Assembly: GCF_019802055.1 (NCBI RefSeq)
Contig: NZ_JAHVHW010000013.1
Span: 1-62,774 of the forward strand
Length of the DNA stretch: 62,774 bases
Direction of reading: 5' to 3'
Source of the DNA: Ferrimonas balearica
GTDB lineage: Bacteria; Pseudomonadota; Gammaproteobacteria; Enterobacterales; Shewanellaceae
Within the stretch, counting starts at the first letter, position 1. The number at the start of each line of letters is the position of its first letter. This document shows positions 1 through 11,381 of this stretch, piece after piece. The translations under genes and the position numbers were made by a program. Below the pieces are notes generated by a model. That model saw only the letters and a program-made list of their open reading frames with translations, ran no database searches and was not told where the DNA came from.

Positions 1-119
1 GCTACTCAATGAATACTGAATTAACTTGGTGTCACTCAGTAGCATCGAGAAAATGATGATTTCTCAACACTGCGTGAGTGCCCACACAGATTGTCTGACT
101 AATTGTTAAAGAGCGTTGC
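1..119 (-). promoter_or_regulatory. rRNA operon leader (left copy, transcribed leftwards)
   Basis: Read on the minus strand, this segment contains GCTCTTTAACAA, followed by CAATCTGTGTGGGCACTC. These are the boxA and boxC-like antitermination elements of enteric-type rrn leaders. It is a perfect reverse complement of 62656-62774. No rRNA gene lies inside the window, so 16S rRNA is expected just beyond base 1. A TGCCT/AGGCA boxB-like hairpin (about 117-132) precedes boxA. Confidence 0.85.
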
Positions 120-139
120 CTCATCAAGGCAGGAGGCGC

Positions 140-167
140 ATTCTACGCTTTCCTCCGTCATCGTCAA
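140..167 (-). promoter_or_regulatory. rrn promoter, proximal (left operon)
   Basis: On the minus strand, -35 TTGACG (162-167) and -10 TAGAAT (140-145) are separated by 16 bases and followed by a GCGCC discriminator. A 16-bp spacer and GC-rich discriminator are typical of stringently controlled rRNA promoters. Confidence 0.75.
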
Positions 168-277
168 GGGTGTTTTTCAACTTTCCTTTCCGACCATCGA
201 AGTTTTAACCAAGCCCTCTTGGAGGCCTTGGTGGCTCAGCGCTTTCTGTTTCGCTTTGCCCCGTCGACAAGGAGCGC

Positions 278-305
278 ATTATAGGGCCGGGATTTTTACT
301 CGCAA
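278..305 (-). promoter_or_regulatory. rrn promoter, distal (left operon)
   Basis: On the minus strand, -35 TTGCGA (300-305), a 16-bp spacer and consensus -10 TATAAT (278-283) are followed by GCGCTCC. It lies just downstream of the ccoG terminator. It is the same class as the right-hand promoter at 62365-62392. The stretch 168-277 between the two left promoters holds no gene that I can support. Confidence 0.7.
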
Positions 306-321
306 TAGTTTTTTTATAAAA

Positions 322-363
322 AAGACGCGTTAGGGTGTTTTTTGCCCTCAACGCGTCTTTTTT
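322..363. terminator. Intrinsic terminator after ccoG
   Basis: GACGCGTT-AGGG (324-335) pairs with CCCT-AACGCGTC (345-357) with one bulge, and A/T tracts flank both sides. It can end ccoG transcription on the minus strand and insulate it from the rrn promoters. Confidence 0.75.
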
Positions 364-386
364 CCACATGTTGTCTATTTAAGGGG

Positions 387-1811
387 CTACATACTGCTTA
401 TAAATCGTGATTCCGTCTGACTTTGCAGTTGGCCATCGACACTATTTAATTCGAAGATGATCTCCGTCATCGGCTTTTTCAGATGGAAAGGGTCCACCGC
501 CACACTGATAGGCAGGGTATAAACCTCACCCGCTGCCACACGCACGGTTTGATCACCACTCCAACGATATTCAGGAAGTCCGGTTACCGACAGGTTGAAC
601 TGCTGATCCTGATCCGTCTTGTTCAGCAACCTCAGGGTATAGACGTTCTCCACCAATCCGTCCCGGGTCTCACGGTACAGTTGGTTCCGGTCACGCAGTA
701 CATCGATCTGTACTGGCGCCAATGTCAGCAAGGTGTAGATAAAGCCCAACACCATCACGCCCAGCACAACGCCGTAACCCAAAAGCTTGGGACGGGCCAC
801 TTTGGACTCCCCTCCCGCCAGCTGTCGTTCAGTGGTGTAACTGATCAGCCCTTTGTCGTACCCCATCTTGGCCATCACGTCGTCACAGGTATCAATGCAG
901 GCGCCACAGTTGATGCACTCATATTGAAGACCGTTGCGAATATCGATGCCCGTTGGGCACACCTGGACGCAGAGGCTGCAATCGATGCAGTCACCCAGTC
1001 CCATCGCTTTCGGATCCTGTTTGCGTCCCCGTGGGCCCCGAGTTTCGCCGCGCTTGGTGTCATAACCCACGATAAAGGTATCGCTATCAAACATGGCCGA
1101 CTGGAAGCGGGCATAGGGGCACATATGGAGACACATGATCTCCCGCATCCAGCCCGCATTCCCGTAGGTACAGAAGGTGAAGAACAGTGCCCAGAAGTAG
1201 ATGACGCCCGGCGCCTGCCCGGTAAAGAAGTCCAGGTACAGCTCGCGACTGGGATAGAAGTAGGAGAGGAAGGTGAGGGCGGTCACCAAGGCTATCAGTA
1301 TCCAGGCACTGTGTTTGGCGGTTTTTCGCCACAGCTTGTTCCAGTCCCAGGGGGCCTGATCAAGCTTCATCCGTTTGTTTCGGGGCCCCTCTATCTTCTC
1401 TTCAAACCAGATGTAGATAAAGGTCCAGACGGACTGGGGACACATGTAGCCACACCAGACCCTGCCAAGAAAGGTAGTAAAGAAGAACAGGGCAAAAGCC
1501 GCAATCATGAACAGCAACGCCAGCAGGATCAGATCCTGAGGCCAGATGGTCAGTCCGAACACGTAGAATTTGCGCTGGGCCAGATCGAACAGTACCGCCT
1601 GCCGGTCACCCCAGGGAAGCCAGGGTAAAAGCAGGAAAAGTCCCATCATCACCCAGCCCATTCGGCGGCGCAGCTGGGACCAGACCCCGTCGGTTTTCCG
1701 AACGTAGATCCTATTGCGTGGATTGCCCCGTGTGGCCGCGCCTTGCCTGGCTGGCTGTACAGTAATGGGTTGACCCTCGCGGCCGAGGGACTTTTTGGAC
1801 TGCTGATCCAT
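387..1811 (-). CDS. ccoG: Cytochrome c oxidase accessory protein CcoG (FixG/RdxA family)
   Basis: Membrane-bound iron-sulfur protein of the FixG/RdxA/CcoG family, implicated in copper reduction and assembly of cbb3-type cytochrome oxidase. Several hydrophobic segments are visible (for example LFLLLPWLPWG). They are followed by cysteine motifs CGYMCP and CLHMCPY, then a double 4Fe-4S cluster (CIDCSLCVQVCP and CINCGACIDTC). A C-terminal IG-like periplasmic domain follows a last membrane helix. The ATG at 1811 (474 aa) has AGGAG 12 bases upstream. A GTG at 1844 would add 11 residues, so the start is uncertain. No ccoNOQP genes lie in this window; the gene stands alone between glmS and the rrn operon. 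Confidence 0.9.
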   Translation of the reverse strand: MDQQSKKSLGREGQPITVQPARQGAATRGNPRNRIYVRKTDGVWSQLRRRMGWVMMGLFLLLPWLPWGDRQAVLFDLAQRKFYVFGLTIWPQDLILLALLFMIAAFALFFFTTFLGRVWCGYMCPQSVWTFIYIWFEEKIEGPRNKRMKLDQAPWDWNKLWRKTAKHSAWILIALVTALTFLSYFYPSRELYLDFFTGQAPGVIYFWALFFTFCTYGNAGWMREIMCLHMCPYARFQSAMFDSDTFIVGYDTKRGETRGPRGRKQDPKAMGLGDCIDCSLCVQVCPTGIDIRNGLQYECINCGACIDTCDDVMAKMGYDKGLISYTTERQLAGGESKVARPKLLGYGVVLGVMVLGFIYTLLTLAPVQIDVLRDRNQLYRETRDGLVENVYTLRLLNKTDQDQQFNLSVTGLPEYRWSGDQTVRVAAGEVYTLPISVAVDPFHLKKPMTEIIFELNSVDGQLQSQTESRFISSM

Positions 1812-1936
1812 AGGACTGCCTGACTCCTCACGTCTTTGGGGCACACCCTAACAAGATCGCAACACCGCAAGGGTGACCCTGATCACGGATGATACTAAAA
1901 AGTCGATCAAGAAGGGTATGGCTATCGATTAAGCAC

Positions 1937-1963
1937 AAAAAAGGACGCCCGAAGGCGCCCTTT
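1937..1963 (-). terminator. Terminator after glmS
   Basis: GGACGCCC GAA GGCGCCC forms a GC-rich hairpin. On the minus strand it is followed by a T-run (positions 1942-1935). It lies 16 bases past the glmS stop. Confidence 0.75.
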
Positions 1964-1978
1964 CTCTGGTGCTGTGAC

Positions 1979-3811
1979 TTACTCCACCGTGACGGATTTG
2001 GCCAGGTTTCTCGGCTGGTCCACGTCGGTACCCTTAATCAGTGCCACATAGTAGGAGAGCAACTGCAGCGGCAGGGTGTAGATAATGGGTGCGATGAACT
2101 CGTCGCAATGAGGCACCGGGATCACCTTCATTGTCTCGTCGCTCTCAAAGCGGGCATCCACATCCGCAAAGACGTACATCAGACCACCGCGAGCACGCAC
2201 CTCTTCGACGTTGGACTTCAGCTTTTCCAGCAGTTCGTTATTAGGTGCGACAACAATCACTGGCATATCCGCATCGATCAGGGCCAGCGGACCATGCTTT
2301 AGTTCACCGGAGGCGTACGCTTCGGCGTGAATGTAGGAGATCTCTTTCAGCTTGAGCGCCCCCTCCATCGCGATGGGGTACTGCTCACCACGCCCCAGGA
2401 ACAGAGCATGGTGTTTATCCGCGAAATCTTCCGCCAGCGCTTCGATGGCATCATTCAGGCTAAGTGCCTGCTCCACCTTACTCGGCAGAGCCTGCAGCGC
2501 AGACACCAGGTGACCAACCGTTTCCTCATTCATGCCGTTGTGGATGCCAATGGCACCAGTCAGCATCAGCAAGGCCGCCAGTTGCACGGTAAACGCTTTG
2601 GTGGAGGCCACGCCAATCTCTGCGCCAGCCTTCATCATGTACGCCATGTCGGACTCGCGTACCAGGGAGGAGCCGGGCACGTTGCAGATGGTCAGACTGG
2701 CCATGTAACCCATCTCCTTGGCCAGACGCAGGGCAGCCAGGGTATCGGCTGTTTCACCGGACTGGGAGATGGTCACCAGCAAGCTGTTGGGGAACACATG
2801 AGATTTGCGATAGCGGAACTCAGAAGCGATCTCTACGTTACAGGAGACCCCGGCATGCTGCTCCAGCCAGTAACGTGCCACCATGCCCGCATGATAGCTG
2901 GTGCCACAAGCGATGATCTGGACATGCTTCACCTGAGCCAGTAGCTCCGCAGAATTGTCACCAAAGGCATCCAGGGCCACCTTACCCGCACTTAGACGCC
3001 CTTCCAGGGTACGCTGCAGAGCCGTCGGCTGCTCGTAGATCTCCTTCATCATGTAGTGACGGTAGGGACCTTTATCACCGGCATCATGGCTGACTTCAGA
3101 TTCCTTGATTTCACGCTCAACCTGCTCGCCATTGATGTCGTAGATCGCCACTTCACGACGGGTGATTTCGGCCACGTCCCCCTCTTCAAGGAAGGCAAAA
3201 CGACGGGTTACCGGCAGCAGAGCCAACTGGTCTGAAGCGATAAAGTGTTCACCCAGGCCATAACCCACCACCAGCGGGCTGCCAGAGCGGGCGACAACCA
3301 GACGCTCCGGGTCACGGCAATCCATCACAACGGTGCCATAAGCCCCTTCCAGTTGCTTAACGGTGGCCTGTACCGCCGCCAGCAGAGAGTCGGTGCGCTT
3401 ACGCTCATGATGCACCAGGTGGGCGATTACCTCAGTGTCAGTATCGGAGCTGAACACGTAGCCCAGCCCCTGCAACATGGTCCGCAGGTCAACATGGTTC
3501 TCGATGATGCCGTTATGCACTACGGCGATCTCGTCACTGGAGACATGGGGGTGCGCATTCCGCTCGGACGGTTCACCGTGGGTGGCCCAACGGGTATGCG
3601 CAATACCGGTGCCGCCCGCCAGCGGTGTCTCGTCCAGGGCAGAGGCCAGCTCCTGCACTTTACCCAGACGACGCAAACGGCCCAGATCGCCGGCACCATT
3701 CAGTACGGCAACACCGGCGGAGTCGTAACCGCGGTACTCCAGACGTTTCAGGCCTTCGACCAGAATCTCAGCCACATCACGTTGTGCTACTGCACCAACA
3801 ATCCCACACAT
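1979..3811 (-). CDS. glmS: Glutamine--fructose-6-phosphate aminotransferase (isomerizing)
   Basis: Makes glucosamine-6-phosphate from fructose-6-phosphate and glutamine, the entry step to UDP-GlcNAc for peptidoglycan and LPS. The protein begins MCGIVGA, so Cys2 is the N-terminal nucleophile of the class II glutaminase domain. Two SIS isomerase domains follow ([36 protein letters not shown]), and it ends with the conserved ...NLAKSVTVE. It is 610 aa; the E. coli enzyme is 609. It sits 10 bases downstream of a DeoR-type regulator gene, and glmU precedes that. No GlmZ-like small RNA gene or glmS ribozyme was recognised nearby. Confidence 0.98.
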   Translation of the reverse strand: MCGIVGAVAQRDVAEILVEGLKRLEYRGYDSAGVAVLNGAGDLGRLRRLGKVQELASALDETPLAGGTGIAHTRWATHGEPSERNAHPHVSSDEIAVVHNGIIENHVDLRTMLQGLGYVFSSDTDTEVIAHLVHHERKRTDSLLAAVQATVKQLEGAYGTVVMDCRDPERLVVARSGSPLVVGYGLGEHFIASDQLALLPVTRRFAFLEEGDVAEITRREVAIYDINGEQVEREIKESEVSHDAGDKGPYRHYMMKEIYEQPTALQRTLEGRLSAGKVALDAFGDNSAELLAQVKHVQIIACGTSYHAGMVARYWLEQHAGVSCNVEIASEFRYRKSHVFPNSLLVTISQSGETADTLAALRLAKEMGYMASLTICNVPGSSLVRESDMAYMMKAGAEIGVASTKAFTVQLAALLMLTGAIGIHNGMNEETVGHLVSALQALPSKVEQALSLNDAIEALAEDFADKHHALFLGRGEQYPIAMEGALKLKEISYIHAEAYASGELKHGPLALIDADMPVIVVAPNNELLEKLKSNVEEVRARGGLMYVFADVDARFESDETMKVIPVPHCDEFIAPIIYTLPLQLLSYYVALIKGTDVDQPRNLAKSVTVE

Positions 3812-3821
3812 AGGGTGTCTC

Positions 3822-4595
3822 CTAATTTTCCAAGGAGGCGCAGATCACCAGCACCCCCTGCGATTCAATCTGTTGTCGGGCCTCGTTATCGAGGCGCTCA
3901 TCGGTGATCAAACGAGTCACCTTGTCCCAGGGCAGTTCGAGGTTGGGGATGCGACGGCCTATCTTGTCCGACTCCACCATCACATTGACCTCCCGCGCTA
4001 CCTCGGCCATCACCCGGGACAGGCCAATCAGCTCGTTAAAGGTGGTGGTGCCGCGGGCAATGTCGATGCCATCGGCACCGATAAACAGCTGATCAAAGTC
4101 GTACGCCCGCAATACCTGTTCGGCCACCTGGCCCTGGAATGACTCGGAGTGAGGGTCCCAGGTGCCCCCGGTCATCAGAAGGGTAGGTTCGTTCTCCAAC
4201 TCTCGCAGCGCATTGGCACTGTTGAGGGAGTTGGTCATCACCACCAGGCCCCGCTTCTCTCCAAGCTCCCCAATCAGTGCCGCTGTAGTGCGGCCACTGT
4301 CGATGACGATTCGTTGATGGTCCCGGATCTGCGCCGCCGCCATCCGGCCAATAGCCGCCTTGTAGCGTGAAGGGCTGTGGATGGGGTCGTCCTGAAGGAT
4401 TTCGGAGGGCATGGCGATGGCACCACCATAGCGACGCAGCAGCAACCCACTGGACTCCAGAGTGGCCAGGTCCTTACGGATGGTGACCTCGGAGGTTTCC
4501 AGTTCACGCGCCAGTTCATCAACGCTGACCTCACCCTGTTCGCTGAGCTTGGCCATGATTTTGTGGCGCCGTTGTTGGGTATTGCGTTTCGACAT
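3822..4595 (-). CDS. DeoR/GlpR-family transcriptional regulator between glmU and glmS
   Basis: A DeoR-type regulator of 257 aa. It has an N-terminal winged helix-turn-helix ([21 protein letters not shown], roughly residues 23-43) and the LLRRYGGA linker. The C-terminal DeoRC sensor domain resembles phosphosugar isomerases ([30 protein letters not shown]). Members of this family bind phosphorylated sugars. The position between glmU and glmS suggests it senses an amino-sugar intermediate and controls glmS, which is inference. The start at 4595 ([10 protein letters not shown]) is preferred because the HTH then begins at the usual distance. An upstream in-frame extension would run into the promoter. 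It has its own promoter at 4628-4655. Confidence 0.88.
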   Translation of the reverse strand: MSKRNTQQRRHKIMAKLSEQGEVSVDELARELETSEVTIRKDLATLESSGLLLRRYGGAIAMPSEILQDDPIHSPSRYKAAIGRMAAAQIRDHQRIVIDSGRTTAALIGELGEKRGLVVMTNSLNSANALRELENEPTLLMTGGTWDPHSESFQGQVAEQVLRAYDFDQLFIGADGIDIARGTTTFNELIGLSRVMAEVAREVNVMVESDKIGRRIPNLELPWDKVTRLITDERLDNEARQQIESQGVLVICASLEN

Positions 4596-4627
4596 GCTCT
4601 CAATAAGTTTCGTTTCGAAAGTTCGTA

Positions 4628-4655
4628 AGTATAAAAACAAAACAAAACAGATCAA
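4628..4655 (-). promoter_or_regulatory. Promoter of the deoR-type gene and glmS
   Basis: On the minus strand, -35 TTGATC (4650-4655), a T-rich 16-bp spacer and -10 TATACT (4628-4633) lie 33 bases before the regulator start. The promoter is just downstream of the glmU terminator, so glmS appears to be transcribed separately from glmU. Confidence 0.55.
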
Positions 4656-4663
4656 GTCGAGAT

Positions 4664-4693
4664 AAAAAAAGCGGCCATACAGGCCGCCTTTTT
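4664..4693 (-). terminator. Terminator after glmU
   Basis: GCGGCC/GGCCGC hairpin (4671-4687) followed on the minus strand by TTTTTTT. It lies about 13 bases past the glmU stop. Confidence 0.75.
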
Positions 4694-4705
4694 CGGTGAT
4701 GCTGT

Positions 4706-6058
4706 TCAGCGCTTTTTCTGCGGACGCTGCCAGTTGCTGATGTGTTTCTGCTTGGTTCGGGTCAGTACCAATTCCCCTTCGCCCACATCTTTGGTGATGG
4801 TGGAGCCCGCCGCAATGGTGGCGCCTCTGGCGATGCGCACCGGCGCAACCAGTTGGCTGTCAGAACCCACAAACACCTCATCTTCGATGACGGTCAGGTG
4901 TTTGTTGGCGCCATCGTAGTTGCAGGTGATGGTGCCTGCACCGATGTTCACCTTATCCCCCACCTCGGCATCGCCGATGTAGGCCAGGTGATTCGCTTTG
5001 GAGCCTTTACCCAAACGGGCCTTTTTCATCTCCACAAAGTTACCGATGTGGCTGTCCTGAACCAGTTCAGCACCGGGGCGCAGGCGGGCAAATGGGCCCG
5101 CGGTGCACACTTCGCCGACGGTGGCCCCTTCAACAATGGTGTAGGGCTTAATCACACTGCCCTTACCGATATGGCAATCCTTCAACAGACAGCCAGCGCC
5201 GATCACCACGTCATCCTCAATGGTGACATTGCCTTCAATCACCACGTTAATGTCGATGGTGATGTCCGAGCCGTTGGTCAGTGTGCCGCGCAGGTCGAAG
5301 CGGGCAGGGTCGATCAGTGTGACGCCGGACAGCATCAGTTGCTCTGCTGCTCGAGCCTGGTAAGCGCGCTCAAGTGCCGCCAGTTGAAGGCGGTTATTGG
5401 CCCCCTCAACCTCAATGGCACTGTCGGGCTGGGCGGTTTCGACTCCCCCTTCGGCAGCCGCCATGGCGATCACATCCGTCAGGTAATATTCACCCTGAGC
5501 ATTGTTGTTGGAAAGATTGGCCAGCCAACCTTTCAGCGCTTTACCCGGTGCCACCAGAATGCCGGTGTTCACCTCGGTAATGGCCAGTTGCGCCTCATTG
5601 GCGTCCTTCTGTTCCACGATGGCGGTAACAACCCCGTTATCGCGAACAATGCGACCATAACCCGTGGGATTGTCCAAAATGACCGTCAGCAAACCGATGC
5701 CGTTCTTCGGCTGAACCGCCAGCAGTCGCTCCAGTGTCTGAGTCTGGATAAGCGGCACATCGCCGTAGAGCACGAGAACCGTACTGTCGTCATCCCAGTC
5801 CGCCATGTTCACCGCATGACCTGTGCCCAGCTGTTCCGCCTGCAGCGCCCATTCAACCTGGTTGTGTCCCAGTGCCGCCTTGAGCTGGTCAGCACCGTGG
5901 CCATACACCAGGTGAGTCCGGTGGGGGTTAAGGGGGGCAACGGCATCAATGGCATGCTGAACCATGGGTTTGCCAGCCACCGGGTGAAGCACCTTTGGCA
6001 GCTTGGACTTCATCCGGGTGCCCATCCCTGCGGCGAGGATGACAACTTCCAACTTCAT
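4706..6058 (-). CDS. glmU: Bifunctional GlmU: UDP-GlcNAc pyrophosphorylase / GlcN-1-P acetyltransferase
   Basis: Acetylates glucosamine-1-phosphate and couples it to UTP to give UDP-GlcNAc. The N-terminal nucleotidyltransferase domain begins [18 protein letters not shown], with the signature LAAGMGTRM near residues 7-15. A left-handed beta-helix of hexapeptide repeats follows ([12 protein letters not shown] through [17 protein letters not shown]) and carries the acetyltransferase. At 450 aa it is close to the E. coli length of 456. The ATG at 6058 was chosen because family members start MxxxVxILAAG; a longer frame upstream adds 11 unrelated residues. It lies downstream of a divergent DMT transporter gene, not directly after atpC as in E. 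coli. Confidence 0.97.
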   Translation of the reverse strand: MKLEVVILAAGMGTRMKSKLPKVLHPVAGKPMVQHAIDAVAPLNPHRTHLVYGHGADQLKAALGHNQVEWALQAEQLGTGHAVNMADWDDDSTVLVLYGDVPLIQTQTLERLLAVQPKNGIGLLTVILDNPTGYGRIVRDNGVVTAIVEQKDANEAQLAITEVNTGILVAPGKALKGWLANLSNNNAQGEYYLTDVIAMAAAEGGVETAQPDSAIEVEGANNRLQLAALERAYQARAAEQLMLSGVTLIDPARFDLRGTLTNGSDITIDINVVIEGNVTIEDDVVIGAGCLLKDCHIGKGSVIKPYTIVEGATVGEVCTAGPFARLRPGAELVQDSHIGNFVEMKKARLGKGSKANHLAYIGDAEVGDKVNIGAGTITCNYDGANKHLTVIEDEVFVGSDSQLVAPVRIARGATIAAGSTITKDVGEGELVLTRTKQKHISNWQRPQKKR

Positions 6059-6091
6059 TTTCCGGGTCTCGATGATTTGATCTAGGGGCAT

Positions 6092-6119
6092 ATTATACGC
6101 AGAGTGATGAGTAAAATAA
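6092..6119 (-). promoter_or_regulatory. Candidate glmU promoter
   Basis: Minus-strand -10 TATAAT (6092-6097) with a weak -35 TTATTT (6114-6119) and a 16-bp spacer, 33 bases upstream of the glmU ATG. It lies in the divergent glmU/DMT interval. Confidence 0.5.
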
Positions 6120-6135
6120 GGGTCTCCTTAGCGCC

Positions 6136-7041
6136 ATGCCGATGCTGTCTTCCGTCTCCAAAGCGCATATCCAGCTGCTGATCTACGCCTTACTGATCAG
6201 CACCTCTTTCCCACTGGCTAACTTTCTTGGCAGCCAGTACTCGCCGCTGCTGACAACCTGGCTGCGTTTCGCTCTCGCGGCGCTGGGGTTTGTATGCCTG
6301 CTCAGGTGGCAAGGGCTGCTTCAGTGGCCAGGCTGGCAGGCGATTGGCCGTTACAGCTTGATAAGCCTGCCCCTGACAGGCTTTTTCCTGCTGATGTTTA
6401 TCGCCGGTAAGAGCGCTTCAGCCCTGGCGATGGGCAGCCTGGCCACCCTGGTGCCGCTGTTCAGTGCACTGTTAGCCTGGATGTTCTGGCGGCAATCACC
6501 TCAGCCATCACGGTTACTGGCTCTGGTAGCCGGAGCACTTGGTGCACTATGGGTTCTGACCGGTGGAAAACTGAGTCAACTGGGGCAGGGGGGCTGGCCA
6601 CCGGGCAATACCCATTTTCTGATGGCCTGTCTGCTGATGGGGATCTACCCCCTGGTACTCAAAGTACTGCACCGGGGCGAATCGATGCTGAAGGTGACGG
6701 GCTGGTCGCTGATCACCGGAACCGGCTGGCTGACTCTGGCAGCACTGCTGTGGCAGCCACCGTTGGCGCTACCCAATTCCGCGCAATGGATGGCCATCAT
6801 CTGGTTGGCCGTCGCCACCACCATGGTGACTTTCTTCCTATTTCAAAGCGCAGCACTGGTGGTCGGAGGCAGCAGTGCCAATGCCTACAGTCTGTTGACT
6901 CCCGCATTCGTACTGTTGCTGAACTTAGCGATGGGCGGGCATTCTCCCGGCTGGGGTGTTTTACCGGGACTGGTGCTGACCGTCCTGGCACTGATTTGGC
7001 TATTGCTGCAGGACCGCGCGATCAGGGAAGAACAGGCATAA
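6136..7041 (+). CDS. EamA/DMT-superfamily transporter
   Basis: A 301-aa polytopic membrane protein with about ten hydrophobic segments in two EamA-like halves, such as LIYALLISTSFPLANFLGSQ near the N-terminus and PGLVLTVLALIWLLLQ at the end. The drug/metabolite transporter superfamily exports amino acids, sugars or other metabolites. The substrate cannot be read from sequence. It is the only plus-strand gene between the left rrn operon and oriC, so it runs towards the origin, head-on to replication. It interrupts the usual atpC-glmU neighbourhood. No strong Shine-Dalgarno sequence is seen before the ATG at 6136; a second in-frame ATG lies at 6142. Confidence 0.85.
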   Translation: MPMLSSVSKAHIQLLIYALLISTSFPLANFLGSQYSPLLTTWLRFALAALGFVCLLRWQGLLQWPGWQAIGRYSLISLPLTGFFLLMFIAGKSASALAMGSLATLVPLFSALLAWMFWRQSPQPSRLLALVAGALGALWVLTGGKLSQLGQGGWPPGNTHFLMACLLMGIYPLVLKVLHRGESMLKVTGWSLITGTGWLTLAALLWQPPLALPNSAQWMAIIWLAVATTMVTFFLFQSAALVVGGSSANAYSLLTPAFVLLLNLAMGGHSPGWGVLPGLVLTVLALIWLLLQDRAIREEQA

Positions 7042-7070
7042 AAAAAGCGCCGCGATTGCGGCGCTTTTTC
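7042..7070. terminator. Bidirectional terminator between DMT gene and atpC
   Basis: GCGCCGC (7047-7053), loop GATT, GCGGCGC (7058-7064), with A and T runs on the two sides. It serves the converging DMT gene (+) and atp operon (-). Confidence 0.85.
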
Positions 7071-7081
7071 TCATGGGAATG

Positions 7082-7507
7082 TTACTTACCCAGGTTCTTA
7101 CGGATGGTTTCCACCACTCGCAGCTGAGCCAGGGCTTTCGCCAGCTCAATCTGGGCCGCGTCGTAATCGAAGTCCACACCGGCGTTAGCGATGCGCTCTT
7201 CCGCGTTGCGCTTGGCTTCGCGGGCCGCTTCCACGTCGATGTCTTCGGCCCGTACGGCCACATCAGCCAATACGGTCACGTAATCCGGTTGAACCTCGAG
7301 GATACCACCAGACAGGTAGATAACCTCGACTTCACCGTATTGCTTAACGATGCGAACCATACCGGGCTTGATGGCAGTCAGCAGCGGCACGTGACCGGGC
7401 AGGATCCCCAGTTCACCCTCAGTACCGGTGACTTGCAGAGTTTCTACAAGACCGGAGAAGAGGCGCTTTTCAGCGCTGACGACATCCAAGTGAACAGTCA
7501 TTGCCAT
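7082..7507 (-). CDS. atpC: F1Fo ATP synthase epsilon subunit
   Basis: Epsilon subunit of the F1 central stalk, which couples rotation and inhibits ATP hydrolysis. The N-terminal beta-sandwich is recognisable ([50 protein letters not shown]), followed by a C-terminal helical hairpin. It is 141 aa, essentially family length. It is the last gene of the operon, 18 bases after atpD, and the DMT/atpC terminator follows it. Confidence 0.97.
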   Translation of the reverse strand: MAMTVHLDVVSAEKRLFSGLVETLQVTGTEGELGILPGHVPLLTAIKPGMVRIVKQYGEVEVIYLSGGILEVQPDYVTVLADVAVRAEDIDVEAAREAKRNAEERIANAGVDFDYDAAQIELAKALAQLRVVETIRKNLGK

Positions 7508-7525
7508 CTCATCCTCCCGGATAGA

Positions 7526-8941
<1,416 letters not shown>

Positions 8942-9805
8942 TTAAACCGCTGCGGCACCGGCACAAATCTCGCTAAGCTCCTGAGTAATAGCAGCCTGAC
9001 GAGCCTTGTTGTACACCAGTTGCAGATCGTCGATCAGGTTGCCAGCATTGTCGGTTGCGGCTTTCATCGCAACCATACGGGCAGCCTGCTCTGACGCGGC
9101 ATTTTCCACCACACCCTGATACACGACGGACTCAACGTAGCGAACCAGAAGCTTATCCAGCATCGGTTTCGGCTCGTCGGGCTCGTACAGGTAATCCCAG
9201 GCGTGGGGTTTTTCAGTCGCGTCCATCTTGGGCAACGGCAGCAGTTGATCGATCACCGGATCCTGTTTCATGGTGTTCACGAATTGGTTGAACACCAGGT
9301 ACAGACGATCCAGCTTGCCCTCATCGAAGGCATCCAGCATCACTTTCACGGAGCCGATCAGGTCGGTCAGACTCGGCTCATCACCGAGACCGCTAACCTG
9401 GGCGACCACATCACCGCCAAAGGTTTGGAAGAACTGGGCGCCTTTGGAGCCCACTGCAGCGAACTGCACTTGGGCCCCTTGGGCTTGCCAGTCTTTGGCG
9501 GACTTCAGCACCTGCTTGAACAGGTTGACGTTCAGACCACCGCAGAGGCCACGATCAGTGGAAACTACGATGTAGCCCACGTTCTTGACCTCGCGTTCTT
9601 CCAGGTAAGGATGCTTGTACTCGAGAGAGCCTTGCGCGATGTGACCGATAACCTTACGCATGCTTTCTGCGTAGGGACGGCTGGAGTTCATGCGCTCTTG
9701 CGCACGACGCATCTTGGATGCGGCCACCATCTCCATCGCAGAAGTGATCTTCTGAGTGTTTTTAACACTCGCGATCTTGGTTCGGATCTCTTTAGCGCCG
9801 GACAT
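8942..9805 (-). CDS. atpG: F1Fo ATP synthase gamma subunit
   Basis: Central rotor shaft of F1. The N- and C-terminal helices forming the coiled coil are clear: [20 protein letters not shown] with [14 protein letters not shown] sequence at the start, and [20 protein letters not shown] with [13 protein letters not shown] at the end. It is 287 aa, the same class as E. coli AtpG. It lies 20 bases downstream of atpA. Confidence 0.98.
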   Translation of the reverse strand: MSGAKEIRTKIASVKNTQKITSAMEMVAASKMRRAQERMNSSRPYAESMRKVIGHIAQGSLEYKHPYLEEREVKNVGYIVVSTDRGLCGGLNVNLFKQVLKSAKDWQAQGAQVQFAAVGSKGAQFFQTFGGDVVAQVSGLGDEPSLTDLIGSVKVMLDAFDEGKLDRLYLVFNQFVNTMKQDPVIDQLLPLPKMDATEKPHAWDYLYEPDEPKPMLDKLLVRYVESVVYQGVVENAASEQAARMVAMKAATDNAGNLIDDLQLVYNKARQAAITQELSEICAGAAAV

Positions 9806-9825
9806 CTCTTACTCTCCTTGACCTG

Positions 9826-11367
9826 TTACCAGGTTTGAGTGGCAACGAACTTGTCCAGAGCTGCCTGCAGCTGACCTTCGATGTCACCGTTGTAATCACC
9901 GGTGTCGTTGATCAGTTTCATCAGCTCAGCGTGTTCGCTGTTCATGTAGGAAAGCAGAGCGGCTTCGAAGGCACCGATCTTGGCAACTTCGATGGACTTC
10001 AGGAAGCCCTTCTCAGCGGAGAAGATCACCACAGCCTGGTCTGCCACGCTCATCGGAGCGTACTGCTTCTGCTTCATCAGCTCGGTAACGCGCTCACCAT
10101 GCTCCAGCTGGGCACGGGTGGCGTCATCCAAGTCAGAGGAGAACTGAGCAAAGGCCGCCAGTTCGCGGTACTGAGCCAGAGCGGTACGGATACCACCGGA
10201 CAGCTTCTTGATGATCTTGGTCTGGGCAGCACCACCTACACGGGATACAGAGATACCCGGGTTCACAGCAGGACGCAGGCCGGCGTTGAACAGGTTGGTT
10301 TCCAGGAAGATCTGACCATCGGTAATGGAGATTACGTTGGTCGGTACGAATGCAGATACGTCACCAGCTTGGGTTTCGATGATCGGCAGAGCGGTCAGAG
10401 AACCGGTCTGGCCTTTCACTTCACCGTTGGTGAAACGCTCAACGTACTCCGCGTTTACACGGGAAGCACGCTCCAGCAGACGGGAGTGGAGGTAGAATAC
10501 GTCACCCGGGAACGCTTCACGGCCCGGCGGACGACGCAGCAGCAGAGAGATCTGACGGTAAGCAACGGCCTGCTTGGACAGGTCATCGTACACGATCAGA
10601 GAATCTTCACCGCGGTCACGGAAGTATTCACCCATGGTACAACCGGAGTACGGAGCCAGGTACTGCAGAGCAGCCGCTTCAGAAGCGGAAGCCACAACAA
10701 CGATGGTGTTCTGCAGAGCGCCGTGCTCTTCCAGCTTGCGTACTACGTTGGCGATGGTGGAGGCCTTCTGGCCAATCGCTACGTAAACACACTTAATGCC
10801 GGAATTACGCTGGTTGATGATGGCGTCGATGGCCATCGCAGTCTTACCAGTCTGACGGTCACCGATGATCAGCTCACGCTGACCGCGACCGATCGGAATC
10901 ATGGAGTCGACGGACTTATAACCAGTCTGTACCGGCTGGGATACGCCTTCACGGTCAATTACGCCCGGAGCGATCACTTCAACAGGGGCAAAACCATCGT
11001 TGTCGATGGGGCCCTTGCCGTCGATCGGCTCACCCAGGGTATTCACCACGCGGCCCAGCAGGCCACGGCCAACCGGAACTTCCAGAATACGGCCAGTGGA
11101 TTTAACTTTTACGCCCTCAGCCAGGTCGGCGTAGGGGCCCATTACTACCGCACCAACGGAGTCACGCTCCAGGTTCAATGCGATGGCGTAACGGTTGCCA
11201 GGCAGCTCGATCATCTCGCCCTGCATCACATCGGCCAGGCCGTGGATGCGGACAATACCGTCGCTTACAGAAACGATGGTACCTTCGTTGCGAGCTTCGC
11301 TGACAACATTGAACTGCTCAATACGGCTCTTGATCAGTTCGCTGATTTCAGTGGAATTCAGTTGCAT
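9826..11367 (-). CDS. atpA: F1Fo ATP synthase alpha subunit
   Basis: Non-catalytic nucleotide-binding subunit of the F1 hexamer. It carries the Walker A motif GDRQTGKT, the signature [17 protein letters not shown] and the characteristic start [12 protein letters not shown]. The ATG at 11367 (513 aa, identical length to the E. coli protein) is preferred over a GTG two codons upstream, and a GGGGATG Shine-Dalgarno-like stretch lies just before it. It follows atpH by 14 bases. Confidence 0.99.
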   Translation of the reverse strand: MQLNSTEISELIKSRIEQFNVVSEARNEGTIVSVSDGIVRIHGLADVMQGEMIELPGNRYAIALNLERDSVGAVVMGPYADLAEGVKVKSTGRILEVPVGRGLLGRVVNTLGEPIDGKGPIDNDGFAPVEVIAPGVIDREGVSQPVQTGYKSVDSMIPIGRGQRELIIGDRQTGKTAMAIDAIINQRNSGIKCVYVAIGQKASTIANVVRKLEEHGALQNTIVVVASASEAAALQYLAPYSGCTMGEYFRDRGEDSLIVYDDLSKQAVAYRQISLLLRRPPGREAFPGDVFYLHSRLLERASRVNAEYVERFTNGEVKGQTGSLTALPIIETQAGDVSAFVPTNVISITDGQIFLETNLFNAGLRPAVNPGISVSRVGGAAQTKIIKKLSGGIRTALAQYRELAAFAQFSSDLDDATRAQLEHGERVTELMKQKQYAPMSVADQAVVIFSAEKGFLKSIEVAKIGAFEAALLSYMNSEHAELMKLINDTGDYNGDIEGQLQAALDKFVATQTW

Positions 11368-11381
11368 GCTCACATCCCCAA

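Noticed and set aside
4742-6085. Long open frame on the plus strand opposite glmU (447 codons)
   Set aside because: Its translation shows no family motifs and lies wholly antisense to a clear GlmU gene; it results from GC-rich codon bias.
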